This document shows positions 25,032-38,534 of a stretch of 64,000 bases of DNA, in pieces. The stretch is from positions 136,347,490 to 136,411,489 of the forward strand of contig NC_133396.1 in assembly GCF_047511655.1 (NCBI RefSeq). Direction: 5' to 3'. Source of the DNA: Castor canadensis (lineage: Eukaryota > Chordata > Mammalia > Rodentia > Castoridae). Under the pieces are notes generated by a model. The model searched no databases, was not told the DNA's origin, and saw only the letters and a list, made by a program, of their open reading frames with translations. A program made the position numbers and the translations under genes. How positions within the stretch are numbered: the stretch's first letter is position 1; every line of letters starts with the position of its first letter.

Positions 25032-26639
25032 GAGTGGAACTGGTCCTTTACCTATAGTACACAGCTTGACTTTAGAACATGGGTAAGTTTCCCGTGCAGC
25101 TCAATAGTGAAGGCAAGCTCCAAACATTCTGTCTTTGATTTTACTCCGTAACTAGCTGTATGTAGACAAGTTTAAAAAGGGTTTAGTTCCATGAATACAG
25201 ACGATCTTAATGTGTACCAAATTTCCCAACTTTTTTCATTCACTTATTAACACTCTTCTAATAATGGGAAATAATCAAATGTTATACACACAAAAAAGTA
25301 GTTTTGAAAAGATCCTTATAAAGATGAAATATTTTATTTTATTGCTGATATTTTTGTTACGTCCAGATAGTCTGCACTATTAATGATTGAGTTTTTTAAA
25401 AACTACTTCACTCCTTTCTACTTTTTTGCTTTATTTAGTTGTTAGGAAAGAATTTGAACCTATACAGAGACATTTCATTAAGCAAATAAAATCATTGCCC
25501 ATCTTTCAGACAGAAAATTATCTAGAACATCATAAAATGACCACTCCTTTCCAAAATAAATTAAAATCAATCTGCCTCGGGCAAATATCTGCTGTTTACT
25601 TCTGTTCTATTTCAACCTGATCAAGTGTAACAGATGTATCTCTAATATGGATCTGGAGATGAGCCCTGAACAGATTTCAGTGAACAGATGAGCAGTCAGG
25701 GAACGTTGGGAAATTACATAATCGAAAATCTCTTCATGACCTTTAAACGTGGCTTCCCGATTAAATAATCACTTCTGTGAAGTCTTATGAAGTTATCACA
25801 AAAATTCACAGCATGGACAGATGAAGTCACTTTTAAAAGAGGTACACACACAAACAGAAAAGAGGTTTGACATTGAATTATATTTTTGGCTTGTGATGAA
25901 GAAAATCTTATTCATCAGGATTTTACCTATGTTATTTTGTTTCTTATAACTGCGAGTTTCTAAAATCTATCTTGTTAAAGTCCATGACCCCGCCTAAAAT
26001 ATATTGTTTGTGGCAAATGCAAATTTTTATAGGAAAAACCTGTTCTTAACATATTAAAGAACAACCTTTTAAACATCTATTACTGAACTTGAGTTCCATC
26101 ATTTCTCTTTTTTATACAACCCAACCTAGGGCACCAAGAAGATTTTTTTCTGGTGGCTTTAGTTTGTTGTACAGATTTTCCTGTTTATATTACATTCCCA
26201 GATCAGAGCTATGTCAAGTGTATATACATAATTTGACAAGTAATTTCAAATGCCTGTTCAGGTCAAAAGCTGTATGCATTTAGATTAGAGGGTACAAGTA
26301 ACAGGAAAAAAAATAACCCTATAAATTGCCTTCTATTTGTTATCTCGGTATGCTTAGGTAAGTCAAATAACCACCATCATGAGTGTTCTATTTCTGTTTA
26401 ACATGAAAATACTAAAAGGAAAAGATTTTAAAATTAATAGATTTTCAGATATCAGTTCACTTGGGATTATTTTTACCATTATGTATCAGAATATCCTCTA
26501 ATAATAATCTGTGCAAAAGAAGAAAAAGGAAGACAACTCCAAACCTTTTTGCACATATAGTTTTGCATATGTAGCACAATGTATACATAGTATTTTTCTT
26601 TTATACTAAAAAGTTGTTCTTATAAAAAAAAGTGACAAT

Positions 26640-26815
26640 GAAGCTGAATAAGGTATCTCATGCCTATAACACAAGAGGTGGCAATAAAAGAATCAGATGC
26701 CAGACCAGGCAGAATCACAGACTGGATATAAAAAATAAACTAAAGAGGGTAGCAGGGCTCCTGTCTCCCAAGGATGAGACCCTGAGTTCAAATCCCTGTA
26801 TTGTCAAAAAATGAT
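26640..26815 (+). mobile_element. Degenerate B1-ID dimeric SINE
   Basis: AAGCTGAATAAGGTATCTCA, then GCCTATAACACAAGAGG (decayed B1 start), CCAGACCAGGCAGAATCACA, and a right part with CCAAGGATGAGACCCTGAGT and TCAAATCCCTGTATTG plus A-tail, in the same order as the copy at 21107. The frame at 26632-26814 comes from it. Confidence 0.65.
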
Positions 26816-27680
26816 AGTAATGCAGTTTATTCACATTTTCATCATGCAAATAATCATAGGGGAAGGTAAATATATAATGTATTTTAAAACCCATTTCAAT
26901 GTTTCAACATGTAAAGCTGTGCTATTAATTCTAAGCAATGGTGTAGTCAAGAATTTAATAAGAACTCTTTTCTATTTCAGACTGAATAACTGTATATGTT
27001 TTTCAAGAGTAACTGGCTAATTTGAGATACATTATAATTTTAGTCTTCAATAAAGTTATTTTGAATACAAAATATTTTATTTTGAGGTACACATGTACAC
27101 GGATAAAATTAGACCACAATTATTAAAATGCAATCAGCTCTCTTAAATAGTAACAGAATATTTATGAATAAATTTGTCAAATAAATATTAATGCAAAGAA
27201 TTCCAGAATTTCATCAGACATAATTTAATACATAAGATGATATTAATTTTAAAATCATCATAATAAATGATGATGCAAGCCTGATTCATAATAACAGTTG
27301 TGAAAATTGGTGTTCTCTGTATAATCCCCTAAACACTTACCTATAATCTATATTTTTTCAGATTGTAATGGTGGACTTCAGATATAACAGGATAAAGTTT
27401 TGCCTCATTGTGTAATAAGTACTCCAAGATAAAAAGCACTATTTCCTCTTCACATAATTGTAAAGTTTGCCCCATTTTCATATACAACCCTCTCAATGAA
27501 ATCACACAAATACTTAAAGTAATTATCCACCACCATGAAAATAAGTTATTCCAGTTTTTCACCAATCCAAGCTATATTAAAAGTTTTATCTTAATTGGCT
27601 TAAAATTCATGGCTTTTGATGGCTGTCAGAAAATTCTTGGTATCTAATTCACTTTTAAACTACTATGAAATAGTGTATAC

Positions 27681-27765
27681 ATTTTTTTTGGCAGTACTGG
27701 GGTCTGAACCTAGGGCCTCACGCTTGCTAGGCAGGAGCTCTACCACTTGAGCCACTCTGCCAGCC
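27681..27765 (-). mobile_element. ID-like SINE, antisense
   Basis: Starts with a T-run, then GGCAGTACTGGGGTCTGAAC, CTAGGGCCTCACGCTTGCTA, GGCAGGAGCTCTACCACTTG and AGCCACTCTGCCAGCC. Read in reverse this is a tRNA-like head with box A (GTGGCTCAAGTGGTAGAGCT) and box B (GTTCAGACCC). Well preserved, so probably a fairly recent insertion. Confidence 0.93.
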
Positions 27766-30700
27766 TTCCTTTCCTACTGTATATGATTTCTGAAACCTCT
27801 TGAAGATTTTTACATATGGAATCAGAGAGACACTATTGATATAAAGGGCTAAATTTCGTTAATGTTAAGCATTGTTATATTTCTTCATGCCGTTTATGGT
27901 TTAAGATGGATAAATTATTTTCTGGTATCTATGCCAAAATGCAATTTGAAGAACATTTTAAGTCATGGATTAACATAATGTGATAGCCTCTTGTGCAACA
28001 TGGTACTACATACAAAAATTAAGTTCAATTCATCATTAAGCAGATATTATACATGGTGGTACTTTTTATTTATTCAAATTTAGCAATCTATTAAATTGCT
28101 TATTGGCTCATATACAAAATTAAGAATAATAATGTCATGGGATCAATCAATATTTCTAACATAAAGTAATTTATCAAAATTAGTACATATTTGTTCAGGG
28201 GAGCACAAAAGATGCCATTAGATGTTTGTTCTGGAGTTCTGGAATGATGCCTCATATTTATGTTTGATTCCCCTTAGGTCTATCACTGCTACTTAAAATA
28301 CCAGTGTTGAAAGCCATCTATGTCATTCATTTGATAATTCTACCTGCTGTAACAGAACCTCAAAAGATTATGTGTCCATAGCTCTGAACATCCTTGAAAA
28401 TGGTGAGTTTATACTTGATGAAGGAGGTTATCTTTAATCCTGTGGCATAATGCACACTTAAAAAGTATTTTGAGTTAAATGAAATAATTATTAGCTGTCA
28501 ATAGATTACATGTCCAAATCTATGAGAAAGAGGACACTATTTCACTGAATAAAGTATTTCAGAGAAAGAATCTGATGGTCTATCTTGATCTGTTGATCCT
28601 ATAGGAGTAATATGACAGGAATGTAGGTTCATGAAATGTTTTAATGAAATTAGTGGACTTGTAAATTACCTATCAAAGACTTCCAGTTTTTCCTCATCTT
28701 GGATTTAGGTTGTTGATACTCATGCCATGTGATTAAATATTGTACAGAGATTTACAGATGTTGATTCTGTAAAAAAATCAACATCTTGTAGTATCCGAAT
28801 AGAATAATATCATTAATGAGCTAACTAGTTATCATTAAAAACAACCTTGTATGAATTTCACTTTTTTATACAATTGTTGGAAAATCAAGTGATAGATTGT
28901 GATTGAGAAGTTCCAGGAGATAAAAACCTTCATAGCCAACACAGGGCAAGGGGAAAGATTTCTTTCAGCAATCACTGGTCAAGTATCATTAATCCCAAAT
29001 TCCCAGGGTAATAATAAATGTTTTTATGACTTTCTTGCAAGTTTTTTTATTTTCAGTTGTGTGCTTGAAGCAGAAAGTATCTGAAGATGTTACAATCATC
29101 TCCCAGAGAGTGACTCACAAGAAGCTGAGAAGTGATGAGTTCATTACTATAATTATTTATAAAGCTAAATATTGCAACATTACTTGCTGTAATGAGAAGT
29201 GAAGTGAAATAGTTGCTCACAGACAAGTACCTGGTAGTATAAAAAAGATAGCAATCTACATGAATTGATGTGGAATAAAGACCTCTGTATCTATAAATAA
29301 AAATAAAAATTAGGAAGAGTCTTATAGCATAATTCTCTTGGGATACAGATGTGTATATTATATGCAAATATGGGAAATTTAGAGACTATTCATATGGGGA
29401 GTTTTAAAGTGAGAGTTAATATCTGAATAGCCAACTTAGTGAGGTATAGAAAACTTGGCAAGAGTAGCCTAATATACCCTTCTATATTGTTTAACTTATT
29501 TTTTTATTTAAATAGTTCTCTTTTGTAAATTAAAGATAATTATTTTAAGGAAAGAATTATCACTACCTATCTGCAGGGAGCAGATTGTATCCTAATAGAG
29601 AGAAAGCACTATGGTTCAATTTTGACAGAAAACTTTAATGCCACAGGAATGCTATTAGGGAGTGGTGTTCCCATAAATTCCACACAGTGGGTTTGAACAT
29701 GCAAATACATGCTTATATCCAAATAAATTGAATTAAAAATCATTGTTTTATGGCTGATATGAAGAAAATATTTGATAATAGCTTTTCAGGAATATACCAG
29801 AGATTCCAGAAAAATAATTTGACAGAATAACCTAATAGAACAATTTAAAATATGCTATTTTCTTAGATGTAGACATTTTAGAAACAATATAAGGACTTTT
29901 CCTTCCTTTTCTCAAAGTCATAATCATTGTATCGGGTCCTGAAATTCTTGTCTTTTGCTGACTTTTTATAATCAGAGAAAAGGTAAAAATATTTTTCCCA
30001 TAAACTCTAAGCTAGGGTTTTCAAACTTGAACAGTGAAGTATACAAATATTTACTTTTGTCAAACTACGTGCTCACATTGTTGTATGTTACATGTTCCTT
30101 GTTAGCGATCAGCCCACACCACCCCATCATGGGTGACATGGGGATTTTTTTGTGATCATGATTGGCCACTGGAAAACTGTCTTGTGAGAAAAATGAAGAA
30201 AGTAAAATCAGTGGTAAGATCCAAACAAAAACCTCCACAATTTGAGAGTATTCAGGAAAATTATATTTACATTAGCCAAAACACCCCTGGATTTGGAGAA
30301 TCCACACAAGGTTTGGCTAGGTGTGTGTCCAGACACTGAACACTGCCCTGACTGGCAGGGTCTTAGTAACTGCATGTGGTTACAAGTTATTTACTTGCTC
30401 TAAAAGTTGGTAATCAAAAACACTGCTCAAGTTCTCCTCCCTTTTCCAGCCTGCTTTGTGGTGAGGTTGGACCCTCTTCTGCTTAATGGCTCTGCAGGGA
30501 AATGAATTCTGTCACTTCCTCCCACTTCCTTTACTCCACTTGTCTTCCCTGAGACCCCAAGGGATTCCACAGAGTGCAATAAAATCATAAAGAGGGATTG
30601 CCTTATTCATAAAACAAAGAAATAAAATCTCAATAATTACACCACTCAGATCTCAGAATACTTAGAATGACAACTAGCACTCATCATCCTAACAAATATG

Positions 30701-31849
30701 CCTTTATTTGTATGGAAGACATACGTTTGAACAATAATCAACTTAACTTTGAACATAGCGATATGAAGCCCACAGTCCTTAGCTCAAATTTAACAGACTG
30801 GGTAAAATGGGGACCCTTTACTATCTCAAGGAAGGTGAGAGAGTCCCTTCCCCCATAATTATCAAATTGCTTCCACAGTTAGGGTATACCCTGAATCCAG
30901 GCTAATTTGAATTCAAGGTGTGAGAAATATCACTTGCAGTTTTCATATGCACATTATGTTGGAAAAATTACTTTTGAGTACATACCACTTGTAGAAAATG
31001 TCATGGTATTTGACTTAAAAAACCATGCCTGCTTCATGCAGGTATGTGAAAAAGCCAGCTGTGTCAGAGATGCTTACTGAAAATAATGGAACTGATAAGG
31101 TGATTAATAAATTAATCAGATTCCACATTCTTCACGTTGACTTACTGAGAAATCAGAAGAGTGCAAACTTCTTTCTGGGTGGCAAAATATATGGAAGGCT
31201 GAATGGTAAGACACTGTATTATTTAAAAATTATTTTGGAGAGATTAATTTAGACAATAAGTCATTTTTCTAATATGTGCATTATGCTAAGATACATAGAT
31301 GAATTTTCCCATTGGGCTCCTTTCTCAATCAAATAAACATTGAGCTTCTTGTAAAATTTCCAGATTGCCAGGGTGGTGGTCACAAATAAAATTAACTAAA
31401 ACCAGTCTAAAGTACAATGCACTGGTGTGTTCTACATATTTTACTTTTTAATTAAGTAAATGTTATAGCACGAAATTCACAAATTTTAAGTATACAGTTT
31501 TCAGTTTTACCAAATATAAACATGAATAGCTAATACATCATGATATATTTCTAACATAAAGATGTGTGTGAATACATAGAAACTTATAAAATGTTATTAA
31601 TACTATGAGTCATACTTTTAAAATGTGATTTTCTAATTGCTGCTATTTTGTTGAAATACAATTAATTCTTATATGCTGACCTCATGTCTATGTTACTACC
31701 AAATTCATTCATCAGTTCTAGGAAATTATCTGAAACTTTCTCAGGATACTTATATATACAAAATGTATTGAACAAATGAAAACAGTTTTACTCTTTCTTT
31801 GGAAAATATATGCCACTTTATTTTAATTAAAATTTATTTTCTTATTCTT

Positions 31850-33835
31850 TGGGTGATATTTAATAAATATTTTTGCCTAATTCTCGATCTTACAGGAAAA
31901 GGCTTCACTGTCTTAGAAGTAAATATCACTTTTGCTGTAGCTGTTTGTAGAATACATTTTCCAGATGAAGATAACCTCATTTTTGCTAGATTTTTTATGA
32001 TAATTAGCATGCATAATTTGGGTTTATGTATTTCCTATCTATTCTCCTCTCTTCTATTTCATCAATATGGTAAATTGCATGCTTCCTTTTATTTTAATGT
32101 TAAACTCAACTTACAGTTTTGGAATGATCCCCAAATCATCCAAATATTTTACTCTCTTGAAGATATTTCTGAATTTTCATGTGAAGTATTTTTACATCAG
32201 CGAGAAATGGAGGTATATAGTCTTATCAGATTTGCATTGGCTTTTAAGTAAGCAGAAGAGTGTTTCCTACTCATTTTTTCATATTTTCTGGAGTATAAGA
32301 TTAGTACTTATTTATGAAATTCATGAAAGACTATCACAGTTAAGCCATTTGAGCCTGTTGTTTCCTTACTTGTAAGGTGTTTGACTGCCAACTCCAATTC
32401 TATAATTAATACAAGGCTATTTTGCTTACTACTTCCTCTTGAGTCTGTGTTGCTCACTGTATCTTCTGATATGGCTAACTACTTTGTACAAGTTTTCAAA
32501 TTCATTACCTGTAGGTTTTTCTTGATATTCTTTCATTGTTGTCTCCAGAAGGTCTAACGATAGTCCCGTCCTACTCACAATATTGAAAATTTGAATATTT
32601 TATGTTTTTCTTCAATTTTAAAGATAATACTTCTTTTTTTTTTTTTTTTTCATTTTTCTTTTATTATTCATATGTGCATACAAGGCTTGGTTTATTTCTC
32701 CCCCCTGCCCCCACCCCCTCCCTTACCACCCACTCCACCCCCTCCCGCTCCCCCCCTCAATACCCAGCAGAAACTATTTTGCCCTTATCTCTAATTTTGT
32801 TGTAGAGAGAGTATAAGCAATAATAGGAAGGAACAAGGGGTTTTGCTGGTTGAGATAAGGATAGCTATACAGGGCATTGACTCACATTGATTTCCTGTGC
32901 GTGGGTGTTACCTTCTAGGTTAATTCTTTTTAATCTAACCTTTTCTCTAGTTCCTGGTCTCCTTTTCCTATTGGCCTCAGTTGCTTTAAGGTATCTGCTT
33001 TAGTTTCTCTGCATTAAGGGCAACAAATGCTAGCTAGTTTTTTAGGTGTCTTACCTATCCTCACCCCTCCCTTGTGTGCTCTCGCTTTTATCATGTGCTC
33101 ATAGTCCAATCCCCTTGTTGTGTTTGCCCTTGATCTAATGTCCACATATGAGGGAGAACATACGATTTTTGGTCTTTTGAGCCAGGCTAACCTCACTCAG
33201 AATGATGTTCTCCAATTCCATCCATTTACCAGCGAATGATAACATTTCGTTCTTCTTCATGGCTGCATAAAATTCCATTGTGTATAGATACCACATTTTC
33301 TTAATCCATTCGTCAGTGCTGGGGCATCTTGGCTGTTTCCATAACTTGGCTATTGTGAATAGTGCCGCAATAAACATGGATGTGCAGGTGCCTCTGGAGT
33401 AACAGTCTTTTGGGTATATCCCCAAGAGTGGTATTGCTGGATCAAATGGTAGATCGATGTCCAGCTTTTTAAGTAGCCTCCAAATTTTTCAGCATTTTTA
33501 TTAGTATAACTACTCTTAGTTGTGATATTTTTCTGTATTGATGACTTTATATTTTATTCACTTCTTCATTACCTTCAGGATCTTATTTCATTTAAACAAG
33601 AGACTCTGTTTAGTTTCTAAGATGGAACCCTGAAAGACTGACTTTAAACTTGGTCCCTTTTGATATATAAGGCTATGAATTTTCATATGAGCATTGGGTC
33701 AGGTGCAGCTCAGAAAATTTTGCATTTTCAGCTCCAGAATCATTTAGTTCAAAGCATTTCTTTTTCAGTTGCCTAGGACTGTCACTTTTGACCCTTTGAG
33801 AATTCTGGATTTCCTATTGCTTGATAGTTACTACC
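31850..33835 (-). mobile_element. Old mammalian L1 (L1M-like), antisense, split by L1-C
   Basis: 31850-32620 and 33495-33835 read as the reverse complement of a diverged L1 ORF2, in the right order. First come the RT region phrases (GGAAAAGGCTTCACTGTCTT, TTCATCAATATGGTAAATTG). Then come the linker (CTTGAGTCTGTGTTGCTCAC) and the region upstream of RT (CTCTTAGTTGTGATATTTTT, GCTATGAATTTTCATATGAG, TTTTGATATATAAGGC). The younger L1-C sits between the two parts, so this copy was present first. Frames are broken throughout. The open frame at 31799-32251 is antisense to this decayed ORF2 and is not a gene. Confidence 0.6.
32634..33492 (-). mobile_element. L1-C: L1 3' end, antisense
   Basis: Poly(T) at about 32634-32650, then the L1 3'UTR with a C-rich tract (G-rich on the sense strand) and the last part of ORF2. 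The ORF2 frame stays open for 96 codons at 33425-33135, reading MFIAALFTIAKLWKQPRCP through MEFYAAMKKNEMLSFAGKW to SLICGH and its natural TAG. It stops at the point L1-A has near 7788, so it is 5'-truncated. About 9 bp (the CCTGTGTCA segment) are missing compared with L1-B. It interrupts the old L1 at 31850-33835. The target-site duplication is not clear. Confidence 0.95.
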
Positions 33836-34109
33836 ATGAAAGCTACAGAATTTTCAAAAGAAAACCTAGGTTAGTATCATCATAACTGAAAAAGGATAGT
33901 CAAAGATTTCCTAGATATACTATAAAAAGTAGTAATCATGAAAATAAAAATTAAATTATACCAGAATATAAACTTCTACTCAACTAAAGAAACTATTAAA
34001 AATGTGTAGTGGGAGATTATATTTCAAAAAATGTATCTGACAAACTATTTGTACTCAAAAAATAAAGGAACACCTGTTTTTCTCCTTTGAGCATGAAAAT
34101 AATACATTT

Positions 34110-34310
34110 AAGATAATTTGTAAGTAATGTAAAAATGATACCTGTTGAAAGCACTCCAGGAATTGGGATGGGGTCGGTGGTGGGAGATGAAGGAGAATGG
34201 TTGAGGAGGTGAATTCATGTATTGCACATTTTATACCTTGTAAGAACCTGTGTAAATGCCACAATGTACCCCCACCCAACCCAACGATAAATGAAAAAAA
34301 AAAGATAATT
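34110..34310 (+). repeat. Unassigned A-tailed repeat, copy 2 (3' half)
   Basis: Has the 3' half of the family: AATGATACCTGTTGAAAGCA, CTCCAGGAATTGGGATGGGG, GGAGAATGGTTGAGGAGGTG, AATTCATGTATTGCACAT, TTGTAAGAACCTGTGTAAAT, GCCACAATGTACCCCCA and a terminal A-run. It has the same orientation as the copies at 8650 and 38535. Confidence 0.78.
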
Positions 34311-35699
34311 GTATTCAATATGAGATGATTACATAGGCATTGTTGTTTGCTGTGATTAGTTTTCTTCAGAATGAATCAAAATCCTTCCAGAAACAAAGTC
34401 TTTGCCTTAGTCATCCTGAGTCATGCCAGTCAGAGCGGCACTCTGAAAGCTGCTGGTCCTGTAAATACACCATCAATTTCACTGCTGAATGACCTAACCA
34501 AAGCTTTGCAGATGTTCATCAATTCTCAAAATGATAAAAAAAAAAAACAGATTTTCTTGTACCTGGCAAGATTGTGCTCACAGTTACATAGAAGAAGAAA
34601 TTTGTCAGTGCAGAAATGAAAAGCAGGTAGCATTAAATATTAAAAGTCATGATCTCACAGGGTGTGGTAAACATCTTCATTGAAAAATATCTCCAGAATG
34701 AGGAAAAAAATCGTTCAGGAAATTTTTCATTGAAATTGCTATCCTTTGGAAGCACTAAATGCATGCTTGTTTTGTAGTTTGAAGGAAAAATCAATAGTCT
34801 GTGTTGAATAATTATTAAAAGTCTTTTTTTCTTGCATAAATAAAATATTAAGAAATATGGGATCTAGGACATTTAAGCTGTTTGGATAGAAATTCTCAGA
34901 AATTTAATTTAAATAAGCATGCTTTGTTCAGTTTTTCTCAGATGTTTTCATTCTAATGTCAACAAGTAATTTTGGAAAATTCTACAAAACTATGACTACA
35001 AACAGCAGCTCGGTGTGTCTTCTCTGCATCCTGTGCTCAAATCTCACAGGCTGCACTCAAGATGTCTACAGGTCTGTGTTTGCGTGTGAAACCCAAGGCT
35101 ATCTTTCACAGGTCCCTCAAAGTAGAAAAATTTACAGTAGGAAAATCTCTTTTCAGAAAGGAGAAGCCCCTCTGTCAGGAGTGTCAGCTGATTAACTCAG
35201 GCCTCCCATCTCTCTCCTCCTTTGGAGTAATTCAGAATCAATAAATTAGGAGTTTGATATCCTCTAGAAATTCCCCACCTAGTGACAGGACTGACTACTC
35301 CAGCACATTCACATCCAAGGGGAGATATTACAGAACACATACCTCAAGGACTGTGCATCCAATCATCTTAGATTTCTGCCTGCCACACACTTAAGAATTT
35401 TCTTTTTTTGTCTTTTCAGATTTTCATTTTTATATATTTTTTGTGTTAAAATAAAAACATAACTATCACAAATTACAAAGTGCTAAAGCAGGACTAGAAT
35501 AATGAATGAATCACTTCAGCTCGGAAAGTAGGAACTCTCGATAGCATGAAGGTTCCACTGTTAGCTAGTAGTACATTAACTATACCATGTACTACAAGGT
35601 TTGGTATACCTAACTATACCAAAGGTGATATCCACCTTTAAAAGGACAAAAATTGTTTTAAAAATGTAAAATGCTTGAAGGAGCTTGTATTAACTACCA

Positions 35700-36260
35700 T
35701 CTGTTAGCTTTCTATTCCTGAGCAATAAACAATTATGAAGTTAGAAGGCAATGCATACTTCATATATTCTCTCTCCACTGCTGTATCTCAGGAGTTTGAG
35801 CTCAGCAAGACCGTTTTCTGCTCATTATATCATGAGGAGGAAACTAGGGAGTAAACCTGGGGTGAGATGCTATCTGAGACTAATATTCCTCGTCCATAGT
35901 CAGTGAGTTTTGTCAAAATTCCGTGCAATGATTGCACGACTGTAATTTATTTCTTTTTGGCTATCAGTGGGGTCCATTTTGGCTCCTGGAATTTCCCTGT
36001 CACAGGAAATTTTACCACAGGACTCTCCTTCCAATATGGAGTTCTCACAAACAAGGGCAGCAAGAATCTCTTTCAGGGACTTTGACCTCTTTCTTTTCTG
36101 CAAAGGCTCACTGATCAGGTCTGGTCCACCTAGGTAAATCATAATATAAATCACCAAAAGTGAAATGATGAAGGACTTCAATTACATCCCTTCTACCATA
36201 TTATAAAGAAACACAGACAAATTCCCATCTCACTCACAAGGAGGAGTTTATGTGGTACAT
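35700..36260 (+). mobile_element. MLT1-like (ERVL-MaLR) solitary LTR, diverged
   Basis: An ancient LTR remnant judged by ordered phrases: CTATTCCTGAGCAATAAACA (start region), CTGTATCTCAGGAGTTTGAG, CAATATGGAGTTCTCACAAA, GGCAGCAAGAATCTCTTTC, AAGGCTCACTGATCAGGTCT, GGTCCACCTAGGTAAATCAT and GACTTCAATTACATCCC, followed by an AGGAGGAG stretch. These follow the layout of MaLR LTRs in other mammals. No internal proviral sequence is seen next to it. The short open frames over 35900-36181 on both strands are incidental. Confidence 0.5.
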
Positions 36261-38534
36261 GTAAGACGGAGATCTAGAAACTGAGATTCCCAATGGCTCA
36301 TGAAATGATCTTGGAAGAAGTCTTTATTTTATAAAAAGTACAGTTTTCTAGCACAGCATCCAAAATACAATCATACTCTTCAACATACGAACAAATAAAG
36401 AAGTAGAATAAGTTTCCTGACACTTGTTTTGGCTATTTAAAAATGTGTAAATTCCCAATTTTAGGTATGTGTTTATATATACAAATCTGAGATGATGGTG
36501 TAAATATGTCCGCACTGCAATTTAATACAAGCACTATGGGTCCTTTCTCTGCATGGTCATTTAAAAACTTGGTGATCCACAGCCATGTTAAAGTTAAGCA
36601 AAGGGGTCACTCCACATACCTAATAAAAAGATGGGTAAAAGGTATCCATGTTATTTAAAACTAGATATTCATCATTGTTTGAAATTAGATCTCTAATGTG
36701 ACTCATTACACTAAGTTTTAATGTGAATCTTAAATTTTAAGCCAAAAGACAACTTGAAATATTCAGAACTACAATCTCAGCATCACAGAATGCCTGGGGA
36801 AAACCTGGCTATCCTTTCCATCTGCTGGTGATTCGAGATTTATTATTTCTGTCTGGTGTATGAGGAAGGTTCTGTCATCTCATCTTCTTTGCATATACCC
36901 TGAGCTATCTTTAGAAATGTTGTTTAAAATGGAACACAGATACTTTCTACGCACCACTTCTCAAGATCAGTAAGAATTATAACGCTACCATACTATGTAT
37001 TAGTTCACTCTCTTTTTTTGTTTATAACCTTGTTCAGACTTTCAGAAACAAAAGGCTGCTTGTTTTTCATTCCATCCAGGCTAAACAGGTGACCCACCAT
37101 TTGCTAAATGATGTGCACAAAAAATACGGAGTAAGATTAAGGTAAAATGGGAATAAGTACCTAGCAGGATAAAGAAAGGAAGTTCTTCAGAGCCTGGGCA
37201 CCTATGGACCAAAGAATTAGGAAGCTGAAGCCAGGGACAGAGAGTTAAAACAGGTACCTAGGAAGAACTATTTCCTTCTGGTGGTAACGTATAGCTTCCT
37301 TAAAAACTTAGTGCAAAAATGGGAGGCATGGTGAAATTATAGATATTAATTAATTTTGGTTAATTCAATACAAATCCATTTTGGTTAATTTAGTACAAAA
37401 CTATTCAAACTCTTCTCTGAGCATTTATTATTGGTTGCTAAACAAGCACTACTTAACTTGAGTATCAGATATTCAAATACATATGGAGCTGATTACAACA
37501 TATTTATTCTTGTTTCAGTCTCTCTCCAAAACACTACTTAGATAATAAAATAGAGAATTCCTATGTAGTTCATATTTAATAACAATACATCAATGTTGTT
37601 ATAAAGATAAACTGTTTTCTTGAATGAAACTCATTTAAATTATTTGTCACTGTGAGTTAATAATTACTACCAATAAACAGATGAAACAGTCATGTGGCAA
37701 TGATCCTTTTACATCTTTTATGTGTTCTACATTTTCTTCCGAAAGGAAATTATGTAAAGGTCACCAATGTTTGTGAAGAAAACATAAAATTTTACTATGT
37801 GGTATAGTAAGTGCAATAGAGTACCCACCAGTTAATTAAAATAGTTACCCTTTGAGTGCTATGAAATCACCTATGTATAGCCAGGGTATAAAATATCCTT
37901 ACTTTATTTATGTGATTGATAAAATTTGTTGCAAATTTGTGTGATTGACAAGAAACTGGTCATTGGGCAGCAATGAAATAATAAAAAAATGAAAACGAAA
38001 AATTAATATAAATATTTTTTATCATTCTACCTTTCTGCATGTAAATTGTCTTTAGCATTTTTATTAATGGGTACTTAAATTTTCTATAAAATCATAGAAT
38101 GTGAATGATTTTATACTTTTTCTTTTATAATATTTCCTGTGTTTACTGTCTCCTATTATCTAATAACATCTTTCTTAATAAATAACTTATTCTGCCAGTA
38201 TTTGGAAGGAGGCAACCCTTAAAAGTAACTCCAAAATTCTACACAAAGCTGAGCTGCATGAGCAAGAGATAAAAAGGCAGTATTAGGATACAAATGGTCA
38301 TCAAACTTTTAACTGTGGAAGTCTCAGGTGAGGAAGAGAAAAACCAACCTGCTAGCTAAAAACAAAAAGCAAGAGTTTGCAAGGTAAAAATCAACAAATT
38401 CCTTCTTTTGGTGAATGTGGTTGATGTACTCTCTGTACAGAATGAATACAGAATTTTTATATACCGTTGAAATCACCATAATAAGGGGACTAAGGCAGAA
38501 AGAAGAAAAATAAAGGAGATGAGCCATTTTGGGT

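Larger units (their letters stand above)
17295..31845. other. Long intergenic stretch, few recognisable repeats
   Basis: No gene is supported across about 14.5 kb. Recognisable items are an ATT-rich run at 19321-19352, a B1-ID dimer at 21107-21300, a GATA array at 23164-23306, a degenerate B1-ID dimer at 26640-26815 and an antisense ID SINE at 27681-27765. The stretch around 30100-30560 is less AT-rich and has the look of an ancient repeat, but I cannot name it. The open frame at 24738-25031 (minus) is listed separately as unrecognised. The remainder is AT-rich sequence in which I see nothing. Confidence 0.65.

Noticed and set aside
31799..32251. 150-codon protein gene
   Set aside because: It lies on the strand opposite a decayed old L1 ORF2 and has only low-complexity hydrophobic content.
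32591..32805. Proline-rich open frames (also at 40930, 51774 and 62131-62573)
   Set aside because: The proline runs come from the C-rich strand of the conserved L1 3'UTR tract.
34371..34619. 82-codon frame with a plausible amphipathic composition
   Set aside because: No homology I recognise, no repeat or gene context, and a poly(A) stretch gives its Lys run. Nothing separates it from chance.
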